Assembly: GCA_027886175.1 (NCBI GenBank)
Contig: JAJNNQ010000075.1
Location: 6,427,001-6,491,000 of the forward strand
Length of the DNA stretch: 64,000 nucleotides
Origin: Phylloscopus collybita
Taxonomy: Eukaryota > Chordata > Aves > Passeriformes > Phylloscopidae
Direction: 5' to 3'
A model generated the notes under the pieces. That model did not search any database. It was not told the origin of the DNA and worked only from the letters and a program-made list of their open reading frames with translations. The position numbers and the translations under genes are program-made. Below are positions 35,423 to 44,077 of this stretch, in pieces (the stretch's first letter is position 1; each line of letters starts with the position of its first letter).

Positions 35423-37688
35423 TCACTCCTCTGGCTGCCCCCTGAGGCAGCTGAAGGAGAAAAGCCGCCTCAGTGCCCGCCGGGCCATCTTGACGATGAA
35501 GCGCCATCGCCGTGGGGCCGGGGGCTGTGGGACAGTGGTCCTGTCAGTGGGGGAGGAAGGAACACTGCATGCCAGGGGCTGAGGAGGCACCTGACTAGCC
35601 CCTGCCATCGCCCCAGCCCCACAGGGATTTTCCTGGGCAAGGCTGGCCTGGGAACTGTCAGCGTCCATGCATGCTGCATCAGCCTCCTCTGTGGGATTGG
35701 CAGGCAAGATGCAAGCCGACATCTTTGCCTCTTTGGGTGGTGCCGTGAGGAGCAGTTCTCTGTGCCTCTCATCACATGGATCGTTGTCCAGATGAGATGC
35801 TGCTGGCTCCACTTCTTTGTCTTGCAGGGGAGGACGTGATGAACTCTCTGACTCACTGTCCCCCTCTCCTGCACTGTCTCCATCAAGGAGCTCTTCTTCC
35901 TTCCACTTTTCCAGTAGATTGTCTACATGAGTGTCCCAGGATGGCACACCTCTGTTGTTAAAGAGAGACCACAGCTCTGCAAACGGGTCAGGAGGCACGA
36001 GCTGTGAGTGATTTTCTGTCTCTCCTGTGCCTTCTTTGGTCAAGCTGGAAAGGCTGTGCAGCACCAAAGTGCTTTCTTCATGGAGGGTGAAGAGGATGTC
36101 TTCCTCCAACTTGTCCAGCTCTTCTGCATTGGTCTGTAGAAGGGGCTTTGAAGCATCCCCAGTCTCCGTGCACAGCAACTTGCCGAGGGTACTTTGTTCT
36201 GCTGAATGATGCATTCCCCTCTCCTCACAGGTGCCTTCAGATGAAGGCAAAGATGAGAAGCCTGAGGTTTCCTCAGGCTCTGAGGTGGGGAAAATTTCAC
36301 TGGGTCCCTTGTCCCAGGGATCACCAGCCACCACGGAAGCCGTTGCCTCTATCTTTTTCTCCTTCAATGGGACAAACAACACGCTCCGTGGATCACCATC
36401 CCTGTCTCCTGCAGCTAGAGCTGCTGTGTCTGGCACCTCTTCCTCCTCCCACATCTCCTCTGACTCTTTTAGGAAAGTGTCCTCAGGCTGCAAGTTGTCA
36501 GGGGCAGAGTGTGGCTCTGCAACCAGGCCAGGTGACAGGAGCTCAGAGGAGTTCTCCGTCTCTCCTGTGGAGCCTTCAGTCAAGCTGGGAGTGCTGGGCA
36601 GCACCTGGGGCTCTGCATCTGCCTCTTGGCAGAATTTTGTCTGCTCCTGGGTGCCGGTGGACTTGATGGATATTTCTTCATAAAAGCGCTGGGTACGGCC
36701 TCTAAACATGACTCTGAATCTTTTGTCAACATGCTCTTCCTGCACCTCAGTGAGCTCCTGCGTCTCGCTGTGCCCCAGGTGCTTCCAGGCAGGCTGGGTC
36801 CCTGTGTGGAGCGGGGTGCCACCTCTACGTCGCAGGGGTGGCAGGTGATAGCCCTGCCTTGCTCCTGAGCCTCGCCAGAGCCTCTCAGCTGAGCTGTCCA
36901 GGGAAGGTGTTACCTGGGCCCCGTCAGCAGCCACAGTGCCCCACAGAGAAGGTGGCACTAGGTCTCGGTAGCTGCTGGCAACGGGGCCCGCAGACCATGC
37001 TCTGCCTCTGGGAGGAGACCCAGAGGCTGCTGGGGCTGCTGGCAGAGGGGGCATCTTGACCCTTGCTGAGGCTGCTCTTGGCCTTTCAGGGCTGAGCCAG
37101 CACGGAGGTATCACTCTCAATGGAGGGCCATGGAGAGGTGGCAAGTCTGACACGGACAATCTTCGTGGCCGTGTGACTGTGCCGCTGTGGGGCAGTGAGT
37201 GCCCCCACTCCAGGCTGTCCTCCTTTGTTCCACGTCCTGTGGATTTCAGTGAGGTGAATGGTCTGGGGACCACTCTGTCCCCATACAGGGGAGTGATGGT
37301 CACCCATGTGACCTCTGCTGCTGCCTGCGGCGGCCCCTGGGGCACCTGTGGGAAGCAGGAGAAGGTGTGAGATGGAGGCAGCTTGTGATGGCAAGCCCAG
37401 CTCTGGTGGCCCACCTCTGCTGACCATGGCAGCCAGCCTGGGCTGGGTTCCTAGCTGCACTTGCTGTCTCTCTGGCGCCATTCCTTCACCCAGGCCATCC
37501 TGGCACTGGGTCCTCCCCAGAGCAAGGCCCAGTGCCAGGCCTGGCCAAAGGTCTCTGCCCTCAGCCCTCCCCCAGCTCCCAGTGCAGTCTCTCCCTCCAT
37601 CCCTGTCCCTCACCTGTCGCCGCCTGGACAGCAGCACCTGTCCCTCACGGGACTGGCAGTGGGCGTTCGCCTCCTGCCTCTTTGACAT
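35423..37688 (-). CDS. Unrecognised two-exon protein, 665 residues, tandemly repeated acidic region
   Basis: Predicted coding exons are 37688-37614 and 37345-35423, on the minus strand. Exon 1 ends CGACAG/GTGAGG and exon 2 follows CTTCCCACAG/GTGCCC. Both junctions are phase 0, so the frame stays open. The ATG at 37688 has A at -3 and no ATG lies between it and the predicted start of transcription. Residues 1-25 are basic and Gln/Arg-rich. About 85-210 are Pro/Arg/Ser-rich. About 234-249 are basic with RFRVMFRGR. About 273-402 and 453-582 are two diverged copies of one acidic unit. The last 30 residues are basic and hydrophobic (WRFIVKMARRALRR, then LFSFSCLRG). I see no signal peptide, membrane segment or catalytic motif, and most of the chain looks disordered. 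I do not recognise the family. Support comes from the 641-codon open exon, the splice sites, and the promoter and poly(A) signals. Against it, GC-rich DNA keeps chance frames open. Expression is unproven. Confidence 0.62.
35675..36604 (-). repeat. In-frame tandem duplication with 540-bp period inside exon 2
   Basis: Two coding segments (36604-36215 and 36064-35675) align at a constant offset of 540 bp, which is 180 residues. Matching anchors are VLPSTPSLTEGSTGETEN with VLHSLSSLTKEGTGETEN, PLKEKKIEA with PLQDKEVEP, and DPWDKGPSE with DPCDERHRE. The DNA also aligns, for example TGETEN at 36568-36551 and 36028-36011. The constant offset means few or no indels have accumulated since the duplication. 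Confidence 0.85.
37346..37613 (-). other. Intron of the 665-residue gene
   Basis: A 268-nt GT-AG intron. The donor is CAG/GTGAGG at 37613, and the acceptor tract CTTCTCCTGCTTCCCACAG ends at 37346. A branch-point-like CTCAC lies about 25 nt before the acceptor. Both neighbouring reading frames run on into the intron; the frame with the acceptor would otherwise start only at a GTG (37414), which is not a normal start in animals. Confidence 0.65.
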
Positions 37689-37728
37689 CTTGGCCGTGCT
37701 CTGAGGAACACTGGCCAAGGGCACCCGG

Positions 37729-37805
37729 GAGAGCTGCTTCCTCCTGAGGAGTTGCTGCCTTGTGAGAGAGCTGCTACCTCCTCAGAGAGCTGCTGTCCTG
37801 GGAGT
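37729..37805 (-). repeat. Imperfect tandem repeats in the 5' leader
   Basis: The minus strand carries three to four imperfect copies of AGCAGCTCTC with GAGGAGG-type spacers (plus-strand words GAGAGCTGCT, GAGTTGCTGC, AGAGCTGCTA, AGAGCTGCTG). They would lie in the 5' UTR of the gene, 40-120 nt before the ATG. Confidence 0.7.
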
Positions 37806-37843
37806 GGCAACTCCAAGGGTTTGGTCCTGCAAGAGCCCTCCGT

Positions 37844-37963
37844 GTCACCGCAGGGAGCCGTGTCACAATGGCCTCTGGGCACGATGCAACCGTGGGTCAC
37901 AAAGGCCACCCCTTGTCACAGAGAGACATGGAGACCTCCTTGGTCACAAAGGCCTTTTTATTT
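37844..37963 (-). promoter_or_regulatory. Putative promoter: TATA-like box and GTCACAAWGGCC cluster
   Basis: A TATA-like sequence, AATAAAAAGG on the minus strand (37962-37953), would set a start of transcription near 37925-37932, about 240 nt before the ATG. Near-identical 12-bp words GTCACAAWGGCC occur on the plus strand at 37862-37873, 37896-37907 and 37943-37954, with weaker GTCAC-containing relatives near 37845 and 37915. On the gene strand they read GGCCWTTGTGAC and contain nuclear-receptor-like half-sites (GTGACC). Further upstream, ACACATGGTGGG occurs twice (38040-38029 and 38112-38101). Function is an inference. Confidence 0.4.
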
Positions 37964-38134
37964 GGTCTTTCACCCTCGACTTTGCCTAGGCTTTTTCCTC
38001 TGTCAATAGCCCACCATCTCTCCCTTGTCCCACCATGTGTTCCTCCCCTAAACATCCCCAAAGGAGCCCTGTGCCCTGCTAAACTGCTTTTCCCACACAA
38101 CCCACCATGTGTCCCACCCCTTTGCCCCACCTCA
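37964..38134. other. Upstream segment between promoter and CR1
   Basis: A C-rich plus strand with two exact copies of CCCACCATGTGT (38029-38040 and 38101-38112) and a related CCCACCATCTC near 38010. Each exact copy includes CACATG on the minus strand, an E-box-type word. No gene is seen. Confidence 0.5.
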
Positions 38135-39420
38135 TGTAGAAAGAGAATCAGGAAGGCAAAAGCTTTGTAAGCACTTCATCTGGTCACTACTGTAAAAGAC
38201 AATAAAAAGTCTTTTTTAAAGACGATTAACAAAGGAGGGCCAAGGAAAATCTCCGTTCTGTATTGGATGCAGAATTCAATGTGACCATTGAATATAGTCA
38301 CAACGGATGAGGAAAATCTGAGGTACCAAATGCCTTCTTTTCCTCAACCTTCAATGGTCAGACCAGTTATGCAGAGGTCGAGCAGCCCCCTCAGCTGCCA
38401 GACAGAGACAGGGAGCAGATTAGAGGCCTTGTAATCCAGGAGGAAATCTTTAGTGACCTGCGCAGCCACTGAGACACTGACAGGTCTATGGGGCTGGCTG
38501 GGAGTCCCCCAAGGGTGCTCAGGGAGCCAGCGGAAAAGCTGGCTAAGCCACTGTCTGTCCTTTATTATCAGCCCTGGCCAGTCGGGGAGGTCCCAGATGG
38601 CTGGAGGTGCCAGTGTGACACCCACAGCCAAGAAGGGCAGCAAGGAAGATGGGGGGAACTGCAGGCCTGACAGCCTGACCCTGGGGCCTGGCAGGATTCT
38701 GGAGCAGATAATTTTGAGTGGAATCACATGGCCCATAGAGGACAGCTGAGGGATCAGGCCCAGCCAGTGTGCGTTTAGAAAGGCAGGTCCTCCCTGAGCA
38801 ATGTGATGTCCTTTGAGGAGTGTCCTGGGGTGAGCCACCTCAGGGCTGAGGAAGAAGCTGTGGATGGAGTCTCCCTGGACTCGAGCAAATCCTTTGTCTC
38901 TGACAGCACAGTCTTGAAAAAACTATCAGCCCAGGGCTTGGGCAGGTGCACTCTCTGCTGGGTTAAAAACTGTTGGGACAGGACCCAGACCATAGTGGTG
39001 AATGGTACCACGTCCTGCTGGTGTCTGGTCACTAGTGGTGTCCTCTGGGCCCAGTCCTGTATCTCTCCTTCTGATGTGGCCAAGGACATTGAGTGTACTC
39101 TCAGTAGTAAATTTGTGATGACACCAAGGTGTATGGGAGTGTCAGTGTGCTGGAGGGTAGGACGACTCAGTGGGGGTATATGGACAGGCTGTATCAATGG
39201 TGAGAGGCCAGTGGGATGATGTTCAGAATGACCAAGGACTGGGTCCTCTCCTCATGTCCTAACAATCCCCTGCATTGCTTCAGGCTGGTGGTAGAGCTTT
39301 TGGAATACTGCCCAGAATGAAAGTTTGACAGGGGCTGAACATGAATTAGCATTTGCCCAGATGTACAAGAATTCCAGTGTCTTCCTGGCCTGCAACAGGG
39401 ATGGTTTTATGATTTCCCTC
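38135..39420 (+). mobile_element. CR1 LINE internal fragment (ORF2)
   Basis: The fragment follows CR1 ORF2 from upstream of the RT core. It begins GAATCAGGAAGGCAAAAGCT (38145-38164) and continues with TGTAAAAGACAATAAAAAGT (38190-38209), GGAGGGCCAAGGAAAATCTC (38234-38253), GGGTGCTCAGGGAGCCAGCG (38513-38532), GGGGGAACTGCAGGCCTGAC (38651-38670) and a gap-ridden RT region, ending near TGGCCTGCAACAGGGA (about 39400). It is frameshifted throughout. It covers a larger and partly overlapping part of the same ORF as the fragment at 33775-34636, so they are two copies and not one split copy. Confidence 0.85.
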
Positions 39421-42400
39421 TGGTAGTATTTTGTATCAGAAGGTTCAGAATAAAATTCTGAAAATTTTATGTGTAATTTGAAGGTCATTTGACCTTGTTT
39501 CATGTTGACAAATGATCAACCACTTCAGTGATTCTATCATTTAGTAGTTATCTTATATAGTCTTATACAGTCTGCAGTCACCTCTGCAAATCTAAATTCT
39601 CATCCAGTCGTGATCCTCTAGAAAATACTTGGCACATCATTTCTGCTTGTAAATAATAAATACAATACTACTGGGTGGAACTACTCAGAGAAGTAAGCTC
39701 TGAAATTGGTAATAAGTGTTTGCAGTTTCACACTTAAATCTTTCTAAGACTGAATATGTCATTCACACTAGAAAAGCTATCTACTTCTCTGGGGGCTGAG
39801 TGATATAAATGCAAAGCAGTTTATGGTTGGTTTTGTTCTTTTCCAGAAGGCTTCAATTTACTACTTCTCCTGGGAAGAAAAGAGCATTTTCAAAGGCACA
39901 AAAAATGTGTTGACACTCATCTCTTATTGACATCTTTGAAAGTCACCATTTAAGTAGGATGATTTACTTAATAGCCATATTTTACTTGATTCCTTACCAA
40001 TCAGTTTCATTAAGTCCTTAAAAACATACTTCCTCTTACAATTAATTCTGACCAAAAAAAAAGAGGCCAGGGCATTTCAGTTACTACCTCTCAAACACCA
40101 TAGTTGCATAAATGTAAGCTCCACTTTTTCAGCCATTATTACAGAACACCAAAATTTATTTTTATAAGGTTGCTAGGCAGTAAAACCACCTTGAAAGAAA
40201 TGAACTATCTTTGTGAAAGCATGTACAACAAAGTTATTGATGGAATACTAAATAAAAAAAAAAAAAGAATATGTGAGAGCTGAATTTGGAGATATTTACT
40301 GGCGCTGTACTATTATATTCCAACACTGACATTTCAGTCTGCAGTTTCCAACAGCCACTGCGATATAATTTAAGCACCAAAATCAAAACTGTCAGTGCTT
40401 TTGGACCCATGAGATTGGGGAAAAGTTAGTTTTAAAGCAGCAGTTTTCTTTCCTCCAACTTTCTACATCTCTGTACATAGAAAGTGTACAAGTACACTGT
40501 AAGTTTCATGCACATTTTCTCCTGGAAAAAGAATTCTTCACTGCTTTTAATACAAAACTGTAGAACCACAAGAGTTATTTAGGTGTTAAGGGACATTTAG
40601 AATTTATAGAATGGCTTTGGTTGGAAGGGACATTGAAGATCATCTAATTCCAATCCCTGAATTAATCTGTTGCATCTGTTCCAAATTCTTGTGCAAAGCA
40701 TGGCCAGTTTTGAAGCAGATCTGACCTGGAAACCAGAAGCACAGGAAGTTCAGAAGGGTTAATAATCACATGAACATTGTCTGCTACAAATCTCATAAGT
40801 CCCATAAGTTCTTTCTCCTTTTGACATACTGACTTGTTCCTCCTGTCTGTGCAGAGTCTATGGGAATGTTCATTCTGGGAAAAGCAAGCAGAACAAGGTT
40901 TTGCCATCTACACTCAGCCCCAAATTTATATACATCTACCATAAGACATGTAAAAAAAAATCCCCTTTCTCCAAGCCAATGAGTTCTCACAGTTCTTTTT
41001 TAGAACTCGAGCTAAGGGACCATTGTTGATATATGGCATAATATCTGAAAATAATATTGGCTGAAGGGCCAATAGAAGACTATTTTGAATACAACAGGAA
41101 TATTTTATGCAAAAGAAATATTTAAAAAATGGAAAATATAAAAAGTTGAATTTTTAGTATTGTGACTTTTCAAATGAAAATTCTTTATGGAAAGCCAAAC
41201 ATTGAAAGAAGTTCAATACCAATGTTTTAAGTTAAATAAAACTTTCATTTCTAATTAATAATGTCCATTAACAAGATTCACAGTAAGAGCAAGACCCAAG
41301 GTGTGAGGCCAGTCTAGAATGTAATCTTTGGGAATTTTGTCTTTTAGTGTATCCTCAGGTCATATTTATAGATTTTTAGGTACACAGATGGTTTAATGTT
41401 CCATGGAATTCAGTGAAAAAAAGCATGATGATGATTCCATGAAGATAGTTCTACCTTTGGCCCTTGTTATTTAAAGAAAACTTTAAAAAGTGAGGGAAGC
41501 AGTGAATGATTTTTTTTTATTTTTATTATTAACCCCAGGGGTTGAAGGTGTAAATCTTTTAAAGGGGAAACATCCCCTCATGCAAAATGCAGGTTAAAAT
41601 GAACAACAACTTGGCAGCAGTTTGAGCTCAAAGTGCTGCACAGACATTTTCTGGATACAGCTGAGCAGATAAACCCAGCTCCTGCGGAAATGAATAGGAG
41701 GCTGGCACATAAGTACCTGTAAGAATCCACACCACTGCCCATGATAAAACATCTGGTTTATCATCGGCAGCAGAACCAGTAGAATTAAGTAGTTAATACT
41801 TCAAAGTGATACAAAACGTAACTGTAAATTCAGCAGAGCTTTCTGCTGGAGACCATGTAAAGACACCATAATAACAGCAAATTGATTCACCTAAACCTTT
41901 GCTTTGCGTTTGCTGTAAGACAGGATTTTCAGTAAACTACTCCAGCTCTCCTCTGTGTTAATAATAACTACCTCACTGGCTGTTGAATGAACCACACTTA
42001 CAGAAACGAAGAAAAAAAAAAAAAAAAGGAAAAAAGACAAATGCTGCAGACACGAAGGAATGTGTTCTTTGTTGGAGCTTCCATTTGTTGCAGCTTCATA
42101 GAGATATAGAACTTGGGTCAATTTAATACAGCAGATCCATGTAGTACCTTAATACTATTGTTTTTCTCCTTTACAGCCTGATGAGATATAAGTGATTGAA
42201 AAACTACTCCATTAAAAACAAGTAAATGCATTTCCTCCTGGCTTTATGCTTTCCTTTCCCTAAAATGACCCTGCCTGATTTCAGTCTCATGGAAGAATTA
42301 ACTGCATAGGTTTTATAAAGCTCTTTGCACCAGACACTGCCACTACTGTGGTTAATGAGAAGTCCTTTTTGCACAATCCCCTCCATAAAGGTGGTATGTC

Positions 42401-42544
42401 ACTTGCATAATAGCTCCAGACTCACAGGAAACCTGTGACAACGTCCCTTCCTAAAGACAACAAGCACAAGGATCCTTCACACCAGCTGCCTGACAGAGTT
42501 CACAAAGTTTGGACTATGTTCTCAGACACGTGGTGTGATTTTTT
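39421..42544. other. AT-rich DNA without a supported gene
   Basis: Apart from the CR1 tail at 40602-40665 and short A runs (40253-40265, 42011-42027), I see nothing assignable. The stretch 41500-41750 looks even-textured and free of repeats. Confidence 0.5.
40602..40665 (-). mobile_element. Short CR1 3' end
   Basis: The plus strand reads TTTATAGAATGGCTTTGGTT, GGAAGGGACATTGAAGATCA and TCTAATTCCAATCCCTGA, the reverse complement of a CR1 terminus. Only about 60 bp remain. Confidence 0.85.
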
Positions 42545-42645
42545 TTAGGGTTGTCCTGTGCAGAGCCAGGAGAATGGTTGTGTTTGATGATCCCTTCAGG
42601 TCCCTTCTAACTTAGAATATTCTATGGTTCCATTTATGGTTCCAT
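42545..42645 (+). mobile_element. CR1 3' end fragment
   Basis: It contains CTGTGCAGAGCCAGGAGAAT (42556-42575), GATGATCCCTTCAGGTCCCT (42587-42606) and a terminal TTCTATGGTTCCATTTATGG, the variant 8-bp tail of avian CR1. It is truncated at the 5' side. Confidence 0.88.
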
Positions 42646-43789
42646 CTGAGCCCCTACACTTGCACAGTTACAAAATCCATGCACATCCACACAGTGTTTT
42701 CCTCCTACCATCTGCCATTACATACCTGCTTCTGTCTGCCTTCCACAGGGATTTGCAAAGATGAAGACTGCAGGTTTCTTTACTTTCATGGCACTCCTTA
42801 GCCACCCTTCCCTTTTTGAAAAGGCTACTGCCTTAGTAATGGTACAATTAGAATTTTATGCTGGCAGATAATTTCCCTTTTCCAGCTTTTGCCGGTCACT
42901 TCTGAGCCATTATGGCAGCGCTCAGTTCCTTGATGAGCTGTGAATGGAGCAGTTGCAATCTAGCTTGTAACTGTGATCAAAGTTGCAGCATTTCTGAAGT
43001 TCTACAGATTTCATACAAATATCGATAGATGTAAAAATAAAATTAAAAAAACACTGAACTGTAAGCTTCACATTTCATGAGGTTTTTCTTCTAGTAAAAA
43101 AACCACTTACCTGCATATGAAAGGAGGTAAATTCCTTTCCTCAGACATGGCCTTCTTTGGGTCTCAAAATCCCTAAATGCATTAGATGGAAGACTGAAGA
43201 AAAAAACAAAAAGGCAGAAATCTCAATTTCTGCTGAAAAAAAATAAGGTAAAACTGATCCACTCTGCTGTCACAGAAGACAGGACAGGTCAGATGCTAAT
43301 TACCCAGATATGAAGAAGATGGAGATTGCTGTGACAGCATTCACAACAAGCTCAGTTTTGTCTTCCTATGGGTTATTATTTCACTTTATGTCATGCAGTG
43401 CAATCTTTTTTTTTTTTAAATGGGGTTCCTACATCATGCTGAATCTGCTCCATTGGAGGTAAGACCACCAGGCCTCATCACTTGCATTCTCTGGTCCATC
43501 ACTGCAGTCAAAAGGCAAAACAAGGCAGGATGAGAGGAGACTTTTTCTGTACCTCCGTCAGCTATAATAAAATGTGATCCGTCTACCCTCACTGCTGGGT
43601 GATAACAAGGTGCTTGTAGATCTTCATCTTTTCACTTTCTGCTGCAGAGGGCACTGGCTTCACAGCTGTAAATCAGGAGGGATGCAAGGCTTGACTCTTT
43701 CTACCCCCCTGCCATGCCTCTTCTGTAATTCAGCTCAATCACTTCAAGTGTCCATAGAACCAGTTAGCTGCTCCAGATGCTGCCAAAAC
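42646..43789. other. Unassigned interval
   Basis: No gene or repeat family was recognised. A T-rich run lies at about 43408-43418. Confidence 0.5.
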
Positions 43790-44077
43790 AAATGAGTCGT
43801 GGGGAAAATCAGGGGCATTTGGCCACAGGTTTGTATGATAAGTATGATTCCATATGGTGTGGGATGTCCCACACTGTCAGAGTCAGTTGCCCCAGCTGTG
43901 TCCCCTCCCAACTCCTTGTGCACTCCCAGCCTCCTCTCTGTTGGGGTGAGCAGCAGGAAAGTCAATAATAAAAACATTCCTATGTTATCAGCAATGTTTT
44001 GGTCACACAATTAAAACATAGCCCATCCCAGCTACTATGGAGAATATTAGGTCTATCCCATCAAAAAACCAATGCAC
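43790..44077 (-). mobile_element. Partial avian LTR, same family as 964-1530 and 59619-60173
   Basis: On the minus strand the LTR starts near 44077 with GTGCATTGGTTTTTTGATGG and includes the GTAGCTGGGATGGGCTATGT segment (about 44038-44019), the ACATTGCTGATAACATAGGA segment (about 43997-43978) and the GGAGTTGGGAGGGGACACAG segment (about 43918-43899). The 3' half is missing or too decayed to see. Confidence 0.75.

Noticed and set aside
35393..36683. Plus-strand frames of 148-172 codons over the gene
   Set aside because: They lie antisense to the long exon and arise from its GC-rich codon composition. They have no promoter, splice sites or motifs.
37345..37414. Start of the 663-codon open frame at 37414
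   Set aside because: The first codon is GTG, and the stretch contains a splice acceptor (CTTCCCACAG) at 37346. The ATG exon at 37688-37614 gives a better start.
33775..39420. Single CR1 copy split by insertion of the gene
   Set aside because: The two fragments overlap in the part of ORF2 they cover, so they are two copies.
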